The position numbers were made by a program, and so were the translations under genes. DNA of 16,584 nucleotides from Burkholderiales bacterium (GTDB lineage: Bacteria > Pseudomonadota > Gammaproteobacteria > Burkholderiales > Burkholderiaceae), in NCBI GenBank assembly GCA_947371645.1, contig CANBQJ010000067.1, forward strand, positions 1 to 16,584, written 5' to 3'. The notes under the pieces were generated by a model. It saw nothing but the letters and a program-made list of their open reading frames with translations. It searched no databases and had not been told where the DNA came from. This document shows, one piece after another, positions 1 through 7,340 of the stretch; position 1 is the stretch's first letter, and the number at the start of each line of letters is the position of its first letter.

Positions 1-125
1 GGCAGGATCACGCCAACGGACTTGCGGGTGCCGTCGGCCAGGGTCACGGTGTGCGAGACGCACTTGCCGTCGAAGTACACATTGGCTTGCGTGCTGACGC
101 TGCCAGCGAGGGTGGTGGTGGTCAT
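1..125 (-). CDS. ppnP: Pyrimidine/purine nucleoside phosphorylase PpnP, N-terminal part
   Basis: Partial gene; it leaves the window at its 3' end, so only the first 41 codons are visible. The product begins [20 protein letters not shown] and continues with a [20 protein letters not shown] stretch. This is the start of the small cupin-fold family once called DUF1255/YaiE, now PpnP, which splits nucleosides with phosphate into base and ribose 1-phosphate in the cytoplasm. The ATG is at 123-125 and an AAGGA-like ribosome site lies about 8 bases upstream. It starts 22 bases after the argG stop on the same strand, so co-transcription with argG is likely. Identification rests on the N-terminal sequence only. 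Confidence 0.85.
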   Translation of the reverse strand, partial: MTTTTLAGSVSTQANVYFDGKCVSHTVTLADGTRKSVGVIL

Positions 126-147
126 CTGGGTGTGTCCTTGAAAACGT

Positions 148-1581
<1,434 letters not shown>

Positions 1582-1613
1582 GTTGGGTGCGTTGTGTGAT
1601 GGACGAAACCTCG

Positions 1614-1619
1614 ATTTTA
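1614..1619 (-). promoter_or_regulatory. Possible -10 element for argG
   Basis: On the minus strand this reads TAAAAT, a good sigma-70 -10 match in otherwise GC-rich DNA. It would put the transcription start about 25 bases before the argG ATG. No recognisable -35 element lies 16-18 bases upstream, so this is only a candidate. Confidence 0.35.
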
Positions 1620-1722
1620 GACGCTGGCGGCGCACCACCCGCCTCACCCGCGTGCGGACACATTCACGAAGGTTTACCTGGCCATGTGCCTTGCGATGTC
1701 AGCCAGGTGGCCGCGCCCCACG

Positions 1723-1752
1723 TTGAACCCTCAGGCCAAACCGGACTATGCA
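1723..1752 (+). promoter_or_regulatory. Possible promoter of the glycine-zipper protein gene
   Basis: TTGAAC at 1723-1728 and TATGCA at 1747-1752 are separated by 18 bases and lie about 30 bases before the ATG at 1785. The -35 matches the consensus at four of six positions and the -10 at three of six, so the call is weak. The rest of the 203-base region between argG and this gene shows nothing else that can be supported. Confidence 0.3.
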
Positions 1753-1784
1753 CCGTGCACCCGTTGCGGCCCCAGGAGTTCACC

Positions 1785-2480
1785 ATGCGCAACGAAGCCC
1801 TCAGCTTGCAAACCGTTCAGCCCCTTTCATTCGCTCGCACCGGCCCAGCCAGGCCCCACCGGGCCACGCGCACCGCGCTGCTGGCGCTGGCCGCCTTGGG
1901 AGCCAGCGGCCTGGCCCTGGCGCAGGTCAACCCGCGCGTGGGCGATGTGCTGGGCGCGCCCACCGTGGTCAACACCACCGTGCAGGCCCGCGTGGTGAGC
2001 AGCACCCCCGTGGTGGCCCAGGTGGCCGTGCCCACCCAGGTCTGCCGCGACGAAACCTACGAAACCCCGGCCCGTTCTTCAGGCGCCGGGGCCATTTTGG
2101 GCGCCATCGCTGGCGGGGCCGCCGGCAACGCGGTGGGCAAAGGTGCCGGCAAGGCCCTGGCCACCGGCATTGGCATCATTGGCGGCGCCATCGCCGGTGA
2201 CCACGTTGAAAACGATGGCCGCAGCGGCCAGCAACAAACGGTGCGCCGCTGCGAACAACAATCGGCCTACGAAAACCATGTGGTGGCCTACAGCGTCACT
2301 TACGAATACGCCGGCCAGCGCTACACCACGCAAACGGTGTCGGAGCCCGGCCCCACCCTGCCCCTGCAGGTCACCCTGACGCCCATGGTGCAGGCCCCGG
2401 TGAGCAGCGGCTACGTGAGCCAACCACCGGTCATGTACGCGCCAGACGATGGGCGCCGCCGCCGCCGCTGGGACTACTGA
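1785..2480 (+). CDS. Secreted or outer-membrane glycine-zipper 2TM domain protein
   Basis: A 231-aa protein. The start is the ATG at 1785, preceded by AGGAG at 1774-1778 with a 6-base spacer; longer in-frame starts have no such site. Residues about 27-46 form a signal peptide ending LALA before QVNP. Residues 100-140 hold a glycine zipper (GAILGAIAGGAAGNAVGKGA and on to GIIGGAIAG), the pattern of the glycine-zipper 2TM family related to the rickettsial 17-kDa surface antigen. Such proteins sit in or on the outer membrane and are often linked to envelope integrity; the exact role here is unknown. There are two cysteines in the mature part (about 87 and 156) and no lipobox. The C-terminus ends RRRRRWDY, encoded by GCC/CGC-repetitive DNA. 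The gene is divergent from argG and converges on the radical SAM gene with 6 bases between stops. Confidence 0.8.
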   Translation: MRNEALSLQTVQPLSFARTGPARPHRATRTALLALAALGASGLALAQVNPRVGDVLGAPTVVNTTVQARVVSSTPVVAQVAVPTQVCRDETYETPARSSGAGAILGAIAGGAAGNAVGKGAGKALATGIGIIGGAIAGDHVENDGRSGQQQTVRRCEQQSAYENHVVAYSVTYEYAGQRYTTQTVSEPGPTLPLQVTLTPMVQAPVSSGYVSQPPVMYAPDDGRRRRRWDY

Positions 2481-2486
2481 AGCGCC

Positions 2487-3746
2487 TCAATCAAACAGAC
2501 CCGCTTGCTGCGGTGAGGGGCTGGCAGGCGCCAAGCCGGCCTGCCCGGCACGGCGCTCACCTCGCCAGGCCTCAGGCACCGAGAACAGGGCGGTGTTGAG
2601 CGTCAGCTTCTGGCGCACCAGGCCATGCCGCGCCGCCGCCTTGTGCACCCGTTGCGCGATCAGCTCGGCCCAGGGGCCCCGGCCCTTCATGCGCGCACCA
2701 AATTCAGCCGAGTAGACCTCGCCGTCTCCCAGGTCACGCAGGCGGGCCAGCACGCGAGCGGCCTTGTGGGGCAGGTGGTGTGCCAGCCATTCCTCGAACA
2801 GCGGCCGCACCTCCCAGGGCAGGCGCAGCACCGTGAAATGCACGGCGCGGGCCCCAGCTGCCGCCGCTGCACCCACGATGGCCTCGATCTCGGGCTCGTT
2901 CACAAACGGGATGATGGGCGCCACGTTCACCGCCACCGGCACGCCAGCGTCCGCCAAGGCCCGGACGGCCTGCAGCCGCCGCAAGGCAGATGAGGCGCGC
3001 GGCTCCAGCACCCGAGACAAATCGTTGTCCAGCGTGGTGACGCTCAACATCACATAGGCCTGCTGGCGCTGCGCCGCCCGCGCCAGGATGTCGATGTCGC
3101 GGCGCACCAGGGCCGACTTGGTGACGATGGTGAAGGGGTGCCGGCACGCGTCCAGCACCTCCAGCACCTGACGGGTGAGGCCCGCCTCGCGCTCGAGCGG
3201 CTGGTAGGGGTCGGTGGCCGAGCCCAGGTTGATCGGGCTGGGCACATGGCCCGGGCGGCACAGCTCGCGGCGCAAGAGCGCAGCGGCATTGGCCTTGCCA
3301 AAAATCCGCGTCTCGAAATCCAGGCCCGGCGACAGGTTCAGGTAGGCGTGGGTTGGGCGGGCGTAGCAGTAAATGCAGCCATGCTCGCAGCCCCGGTAGA
3401 CGTTGACGGCCTGATCAAAAGGCACATCTGGTGAGTCGTTGCGGGAAATGATGCTGCGGGCATCCTGCAAGGTCAGGACGGTGGGCGGCCTGGGGGGCTC
3501 TACGGGATGGACGCCCGGCTGCGGGCCATCGCCTTCACGCCCATCCGACACCGGCTCGTCCCAGCCATCGGCCTCCCGGCTGCGCCGCCAGCCCTCGAAG
3601 CGATGCGGCAGCTGCGTGGCCGTGCCTCGGCCCTTGAGCGGCGCCTGGATCCGGCGGGCATCGGGCGTCAACAAGCCAGGCTGAGACGCCACGGCACCAC
3701 CCGAATGGGTTGCTTGTCTTGTCTTGATCAGGTCGGCAGGCTTCAT
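2487..3746 (-). CDS. PA0069-family radical SAM protein (SplB-like)
   Basis: A 419-aa protein of the SplB-like radical SAM group (COG1533). The iron-sulfur ligands are C120, C124 and C127 in YRGCEHGCIYCYARPTHAY, a CxxxCxxC motif. An APLKGRGTATQLPHRFE segment near residues 35-51 is typical of the PA0069 family N-terminus. The family is often labelled DNA repair photolyase-like by similarity to spore photoproduct lyase, but its substrate is not established. The ATG at 3744-3746 is the first in-frame start after a TAA and has no Shine-Dalgarno, because a LexA-type box ends 1 base upstream; translation may be leaderless. I recall PA0069 itself being in the Pseudomonas LexA regulon, which fits. The gene lies 29 bases downstream of the diguanylate cyclase gene on the same strand. 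Confidence 0.88.
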   Translation of the reverse strand: MKPADLIKTRQATHSGGAVASQPGLLTPDARRIQAPLKGRGTATQLPHRFEGWRRSREADGWDEPVSDGREGDGPQPGVHPVEPPRPPTVLTLQDARSIISRNDSPDVPFDQAVNVYRGCEHGCIYCYARPTHAYLNLSPGLDFETRIFGKANAAALLRRELCRPGHVPSPINLGSATDPYQPLEREAGLTRQVLEVLDACRHPFTIVTKSALVRRDIDILARAAQRQQAYVMLSVTTLDNDLSRVLEPRASSALRRLQAVRALADAGVPVAVNVAPIIPFVNEPEIEAIVGAAAAAGARAVHFTVLRLPWEVRPLFEEWLAHHLPHKAARVLARLRDLGDGEVYSAEFGARMKGRGPWAELIAQRVHKAAARHGLVRQKLTLNTALFSVPEAWRGERRAGQAGLAPASPSPQQAGLFD

Positions 3747-3747
3747 A

Positions 3748-3763
3748 CTGTATGTTTATACAG
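3748..3763. promoter_or_regulatory. LexA (SOS) box
   Basis: CTGTATGTTTATACAG is a perfect CTGT-N8-ACAG element, the LexA operator form used by gamma- and betaproteobacteria, with an AT-rich core. It fills the gap between the cyclase stop and the radical SAM start codon. On the minus strand the box contains TATAAA, a good -10 that would start transcription at or very near the ATG, so LexA would directly cover the promoter. The -35 region is weak. Confidence 0.8.
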
Positions 3764-3775
3764 CACGAAGCCTTT

Positions 3776-4891
3776 TCACACCAGCCTGCTGTGCCAGACC
3801 ACCTTGTTTCGGCCTGCGGCCTTGGCGTTGTAAAGCGCCTCGTCTGCCAGGTTGATCAGCACCTCGGGCGGCTCCTGCAGGTTGGGCACCACGGTGACCC
3901 CACCCACAGAGATGGTGACCACCCGGTGCTCTGAAGTGCCGTGCTCGATCTCCAGGTCGGCCACGGCCTTGCGCAGGCGCTCGGCAAACTGCAGGCCGTC
4001 TGCGCGCGTGGTGTGGAACAGCAGCAGGGCGAACTCTTCTCCGGCGTAGCGCGCAGCAAAGTCCACAGAGCGGCGCACCGAGCGGCTCACCGCATTGCCC
4101 ACCATGGTCAGGCAGGCGTCGCCCGCCACGTGGCCGTAACTGTCGTTGAAGCGCTTGAAATGGTCCACGTCGATCATCAACATGGTCAGAGGCACTTCCA
4201 GGCGCGCGGCACGCCGCCATTCGTCCACCAGGTGGGTGTCAAAGCGGCGGCGGTTGGGCAGTCCCGTGAGCTTGTCTTCCCAGGCGATGCGTTCCAGGTC
4301 CAGGCGCCGCACCAGCACGTCGGTGAGGTCGGCCTCTACCGAGCGAGAAGACACCCACAGCAACAGGGACACCAGCACCACCACGCCCCAGACCAGATGG
4401 CCTTGTTCGCGTGGCAAAAAACCCGCAGCCAAGGCTGTGGGCAGCATGGCACCTGTAACAAATGAAAGAAATACATCAGGCAATGCCGCCAGGCGGGGCA
4501 GGTCCATGGCCACGGCCACCACGATGAGGACCAGCACCATGACGCCGCGCTCGGGCGTCATGTGGGGCAACGCGGCGCCAGCCAGGCCCCAGACGCTGCC
4601 CACGGTCAGGGCGGCCAGGCGGTGGGGCCACAGGGACGTCATCGGATTGTGAACCCTGCCGCCACCCAAGCGCGCCCGCCCAATCATCCGCTGGACAACC
4701 TGGGCGCAAACAAAGCACCCCAGCCAAGCTACCGCCCACAGCGGCTTGTCTATGCTCAGCACCAGCGACATCAGCCCTGCACCGACGGCCTGCATCACCC
4801 AAGCCGACTTGCGGTGTCGGTAAAGGTGGCTGACACGCTCAGCGATGAGCTCGTGTGGGTCAAATCGAGGTTGTTCTTGTGGGCGCGGCAC
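3776..4891 (-). CDS. Membrane-anchored diguanylate cyclase (GGDEF protein)
   Basis: A 371-aa protein that should make cyclic di-GMP from two GTP at the inner membrane. The start is GTG at 4889-4891 with GGAG 5 bases upstream. Residues about 30-182 contain six hydrophobic segments, with no recognisable ligand-binding domain. The GGDEF domain runs from about residue 203 to the end: DKLTGLPNRRRFD, the metal-binding IDVDHFK (D241), and active-site AGEEF at 283-287 with Ala replacing the first Gly. The inhibitory I-site RSVD at 274-277 lies exactly five residues before the motif, so product inhibition is expected. No EAL domain is present. The gene is divergent from the Flp pilus locus across about 200 bases, suggesting a link between c-di-GMP and piliation, which is inference. 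Activity is likely, since AGDEF/AGEEF variants can be active. Confidence 0.9.
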   Translation of the reverse strand: MPRPQEQPRFDPHELIAERVSHLYRHRKSAWVMQAVGAGLMSLVLSIDKPLWAVAWLGCFVCAQVVQRMIGRARLGGGRVHNPMTSLWPHRLAALTVGSVWGLAGAALPHMTPERGVMVLVLIVVAVAMDLPRLAALPDVFLSFVTGAMLPTALAAGFLPREQGHLVWGVVVLVSLLLWVSSRSVEADLTDVLVRRLDLERIAWEDKLTGLPNRRRFDTHLVDEWRRAARLEVPLTMLMIDVDHFKRFNDSYGHVAGDACLTMVGNAVSRSVRRSVDFAARYAGEEFALLLFHTTRADGLQFAERLRKAVADLEIEHGTSEHRVVTISVGGVTVVPNLQEPPEVLINLADEALYNAKAAGRNKVVWHSRLV

Positions 4892-5091
4892 GCAGGCTCC
4901 GCAGTCTCTGTCCGTATTGAACTGTATTCACATTCTGATTGCTTCAGGGATAGTCCGCCCCCTGTGACAGGGGCCCCACGTGGCGCAGCAGCAGTAAGTT
5001 TGGTGTAGATTCAAGGTGCCGGAATCGGGCTGTACACGGTTCTCGTTTCTTGTCTCATATCGGCCGAATGAATGGCCATTGAAGGTTGATC
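4892..5091. promoter_or_regulatory. Divergent intergenic region between the cyclase gene and flp
   Basis: About 200 bases must hold the promoters for both the cyclase gene (leftward) and the Flp pilus operon (rightward). I see no convincing sigma-70 pair for either; TAGATT at 5006-5011 is a possible -10 for flp without a matching -35. A sigma-54 element was looked for at TGGCGC (4981-4986), but the -12 GC is absent. The striking content is a run of palindromes at 4959-4986. GAAGG at 5081-5085 is the ribosome site of flp. Confidence 0.5.
4959..4973. repeat. 15-bp palindrome, possible operator
   Basis: CCCCTGTGACAGGGG has perfect 7-bp arms around a central G. It abuts two further palindromes, GGGGCCCC (4970-4977) and CCACGTGG (4976-4983); the latter extends imperfectly to 4973-4986. 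Its place between two divergent promoters suggests a binding site for a dimeric regulator, though none can be named. It does not match the LexA spacing. Confidence 0.45.
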
Positions 5092-5274
5092 ATGAAAGTT
5101 ATCGCTTCTATCCAACGTTTCCTGAACGACGAAGAAGGCGCAAGTGGCATCGAGTACGCGCTGATCGCAGCCATGGTGGCAGTCGTTCTGTCCTTGTTCA
5201 CCACGAAAATTGGTGACGCGATCAAAGGCACCATGAACAAGGTGTTGGTTGCACTGGGCGGCACCGCAATCTGA
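5092..5274 (+). CDS. flp: Flp family type IVb pilin precursor
   Basis: A 60-aa major pilin subunit of the tight-adherence (Tad) pilus. The leader MKVIASIQRFLNDEEG ends at G16, and the following ASGIEYALIA matches the G/XXXXEY processing motif, with E21 and Y22 (the +5 Glu and +6 Tyr). Cleavage by the neighbouring TadV would leave a 44-aa mature pilin with one hydrophobic helix (about residues 20-40), typical of the very small Flp pilins. The ATG at 5092 is chosen over an upstream in-frame TTG (5086) because GAAGG at 5081-5085 is correctly spaced for it. It is the first gene of the tad locus and the only flp copy visible. Confidence 0.96.
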   Translation: MKVIASIQRFLNDEEGASGIEYALIAAMVAVVLSLFTTKIGDAIKGTMNKVLVALGGTAI

Positions 5275-5292
5275 AGCTGAAGCCACATTGGG

Positions 5293-5314
5293 GCGGCGCA
5301 GACGTGGCGTCCGC
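5293..5314 (+). promoter_or_regulatory. Possible hairpin between flp and tadV
   Basis: GCGGCGC (5293-5299) can pair with GCG-T-CCGC (5307-5314) with one bulged T and a 7-base loop. No T-tract follows, so it is not a canonical terminator. A stem here could protect the 3' end of the pilin message or partly attenuate read-through, keeping pilin more abundant than the assembly proteins. This is inference. Confidence 0.3.
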
Positions 5315-5329
5315 ATCTAAAGGTTGAAG

Positions 5330-5833
5330 GTGAAACTGGTACCGAGCCTGCTCGTGCTGTGGGCTGCGGCCATTTTTTGGTCGGACCTGCGTCACCGCCG
5401 CATCCCCAATGTACTGTCCTTGAGCGGCTGGCTGCTCGGAGGCGCCGTGCTAGCACTGACTGGGCGGTCGCTGACCGGTGACCACTGGACCTCAGCTTTG
5501 CAGGCTGCTGCGGCGGCGTGCTTGCTGACTTTGCCAGGCTACGCCTTCGGCAAGCTTGGTGCTGGAGACGTCAAGTTCCTCATTGCCATTGGCCTGTTGA
5601 CATCTCTGAGCGTCACGATGAAGGCGTTTGTCATTGCCAGCCTTATCGGCGGTACGGGCGTCTTGTTTTGGCTGATACTGCACTCCAGCACTTGGCTCTG
5701 GGTGGTGGCTCATGCGCCTTGGCTGGTACGGTGGAGCCCCCCCCCTCCCACTGTTCAACGACCTGACGTGCGCATGCCATTCGGCTCGCTGCTCAGCATC
5801 GGTTTGTTCGTCGCATTGCTGAAGGTGATCTGA
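5330..5833 (+). CDS. tadV: Prepilin peptidase TadV/CpaA
   Basis: A 167-aa inner-membrane aspartic protease that removes leader peptides from Flp pilin and TadE-like pseudopilins. The two catalytic aspartates are in FWSDLRHRRIPN (D19) and KLGAGDVK (D80), the standard type IV prepilin peptidase pair. The N-terminal methylase domain of PilD is absent, as usual in the CpaA/TadV type. I chose the GTG at 5330 because AAAGG at 5319-5323 lies 6 bases before it; a TTG at 5324 is the alternative and adds two residues. The gene contains a C9 run at 5737-5745 encoding a PPPP stretch. A one-base gain there would cause a stop at 5764-5766 and remove the last hydrophobic helix. It ends 1 base before the TadE-like gene. 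Confidence 0.92.
   Translation: MKLVPSLLVLWAAAIFWSDLRHRRIPNVLSLSGWLLGGAVLALTGRSLTGDHWTSALQAAAAACLLTLPGYAFGKLGAGDVKFLIAIGLLTSLSVTMKAFVIASLIGGTGVLFWLILHSSTWLWVVAHAPWLVRWSPPPPTVQRPDVRMPFGSLLSIGLFVALLKVI
5737..5745 (+). repeat. C9 homopolymer inside tadV
   Basis: Nine consecutive C bases in the coding strand, in the Ser-Pro-Pro-Pro-Pro segment before the last hydrophobic helix. Runs of this length are prone to slipped-strand indels and could make the peptidase gene phase-variable. Confidence 0.9.
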
Positions 5834-5834
5834 C

Positions 5835-6380
5835 ATGGCCAGCAAAACTGCCTTCGTGGCAGCCGCGAAGAGGCAACGGGGTGCGGCAGCCATAGAGTTC
5901 GCCATCTTGTTCACCATCTTCTTTGGCGTCTTCTACGCCATCCTGAGCTATGCCTTTGTGAACCTGCTCTACCAGGGGTTGATACAGGCAGCAGCTGAAG
6001 GCGCTCGTTCTGTCGTACAGCTCAACCCAACTTCGTTTGCCAGCAAAAGCGCATATGACACGGCTGCCACCACGCTGGCGAAAGCCTCGGCAAACCAGGC
6101 CTTGTCCTGGATGCCCCAGACCGTGAAAAATTCGATCAGCAAGGATGCAAACGGCATCACGGCAGTGGTCACGAATGACAATGTGACAGTCAACACGAGC
6201 TCTGGCAACCAGGTCATCACGACCAGCTCGATCACCGTCACCGTCACCTATGCGAACTACAAGTCGAACCCCATCTTGCCGCTGATTGACTTGCCCCTTC
6301 TCGGCACCATCCCCAACGTGCCGACGAATTTGGCAGGTTCATCGTCGTTGCGTGTCACGCCCGTCACCGCGCTCCCCTGA
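5835..6380 (+). CDS. tadE: TadE-like minor pseudopilin
   Basis: A 181-aa TadE-family protein. The N-terminus has a basic leader ending KRQRG at residue 16, followed by AAAIEFAILF. This fits the prepilin peptidase motif, with Glu at +5 and Phe replacing Tyr at +6, as in TadE/TadF pseudopilins. One hydrophobic helix (about 18-45) is followed by a periplasmic, Thr/Ser/Asn-rich beta-type domain with an EGARSVVQL segment shortly after the helix. Pseudopilins of this kind are needed for pilus assembly and are processed by TadV. The ATG at 5835 overlaps the tadV end closely, with AAGG 9 bases upstream. It is the only short TadE/F-type gene here; the locus shows no separate TadF. Confidence 0.85.
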   Translation: MASKTAFVAAAKRQRGAAAIEFAILFTIFFGVFYAILSYAFVNLLYQGLIQAAAEGARSVVQLNPTSFASKSAYDTAATTLAKASANQALSWMPQTVKNSISKDANGITAVVTNDNVTVNTSSGNQVITTSSITVTVTYANYKSNPILPLIDLPLLGTIPNVPTNLAGSSSLRVTPVTALP

Positions 6381-6401
6381 TACGCATCAGCCAGGAAACC
6401 C

Positions 6402-7340
6402 ATGAACAACACGGTATTGCGGATCATTTCGGCGATTTTGGTCATTGGTGCCATCGCTGTGGGCTACCTCGCCATCCACCTCAGCCAGTCAACGCCGGCA
6501 CCCGCACCGGTCGCAGCCAAGTCCTCCGAACCCAGCCCCCCCCTTGAGGCCGCGGCCATCAGCACCAAGCCAATCAAAGCAGGCCAGGTGATCGTTGCCA
6601 CCGATGTTGCGATCAAAGGAATGCGCAGCACGGCAGCCGGCACCTACACACAGATTCAAGATGTAGTGGGGCGAGTGCCAGTGTCTGACATCCCGGCTGG
6701 CACGGTCTTGGTGCCGAGCTTGTTTGCTGCCGACTCCATCTCCTACCTGCTCAAGCCAGGCGAGCGAGCGATTGGGGTCCCCGTTGATGAAATCAGCGCC
6801 GTGGGTGGCTTCATCAAGCCTGGTGATCTGGTTGACGTGCTGGTGTACATGAACAGGGATGCCGACAGCCAAACCAATGCGCAGGTTGTCGTTGACAACG
6901 TGCGCTTGCTGACGGTTGGCGAGGCGACACAGTTTGACGCACAGCGCCTCGACGGATCAGGCGCAGTCAAAGATGCTCCCAACACCCTGGTCACTCCTGT
7001 GTCCACCGGCGTGTCAAGCAGCCTGAGCCCGTCCAGTGGCCTGAAGGAAAAGAGACTGGGCATGCGTTCCGCCGTGTTGGCGGTGCGTGAATCCGACATG
7101 AATCGCCTGATGCTGGCAGCCAATGTGGGCACGTTGCGCCTGGCCTTGCGTCCACCAATGGGATCAGATCCGAACAGCAACCTGCCCCAAGGCAAGGGCG
7201 CTCGCACCCGTCCGGCCGCCGCCGTGCTCAGTGACTTGGCGCAAGGCAAAAGGGCAAGCACCGGCGTTCCCACAAAATACGTGATTCAAGAAGGCAGCAA
7301 GGAACGTGAAGTGCTCAATGAAGTGAGGGCGGCTCGATGA
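6402..7340 (+). CDS. cpaB: Flp pilus assembly protein CpaB/RcpC
   Basis: A 312-aa periplasmic protein anchored by one N-terminal helix (about residues 5-27). A Pro/Ala-rich linker is followed by an SAF domain (about 50-110, with TKPIKAGQVI and DIPAGTVLV segments). The RcpC domain comes next (about 115-240, with AIGVPVDEISAVGGFIKPGD and VDVLVYM). CpaB proteins are thought to work with the outer-membrane secretin. The start has AGGAA 4 bases upstream. A C8 run at 6536-6543 lies early in the gene, in Ser-Pro-Pro-Leu near residue 45. One extra C gives an immediate TGA at 6545-6547, and loss of one C leads to TGA at 6589-6591, so slippage either way would inactivate the gene. The stop overlaps the cpaC start (ATGA). 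Confidence 0.93.
   Translation: MNNTVLRIISAILVIGAIAVGYLAIHLSQSTPAPAPVAAKSSEPSPPLEAAAISTKPIKAGQVIVATDVAIKGMRSTAAGTYTQIQDVVGRVPVSDIPAGTVLVPSLFAADSISYLLKPGERAIGVPVDEISAVGGFIKPGDLVDVLVYMNRDADSQTNAQVVVDNVRLLTVGEATQFDAQRLDGSGAVKDAPNTLVTPVSTGVSSSLSPSSGLKEKRLGMRSAVLAVRESDMNRLMLAANVGTLRLALRPPMGSDPNSNLPQGKGARTRPAAAVLSDLAQGKRASTGVPTKYVIQEGSKEREVLNEVRAAR
6536..6543 (+). repeat. C8 homopolymer inside cpaB
   Basis: Eight C bases near codon 45. Both +1 and -1 slips run into stop codons within about 20 codons, which makes this the best placed candidate contingency tract in the locus. Confidence 0.9.

Noticed and set aside
2523..2545. GGCAGGC / GCCTGCC inverted repeat with a 9-base loop, as a terminator for the glycine-zipper gene
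   Set aside because: It lies inside the 3' coding end of the radical SAM gene and no T-tract follows on either strand; repetitive Ala/Gly codons explain it.
4922..4937. Second LexA box upstream of the cyclase gene (CTGTATTCACAT...)
   Set aside because: Only the CTGT half is present; the base group eight positions on is TCTG rather than ACAG.
4981..4995. Sigma-54 promoter for flp at TGGCGC
   Set aside because: The required GC at the -12 position is absent at the right spacing.
5086..5091. TTG start two codons upstream of flp
   Set aside because: The ribosome site GAAGG is immediately adjacent to it and is correctly spaced only for the ATG at 5092.
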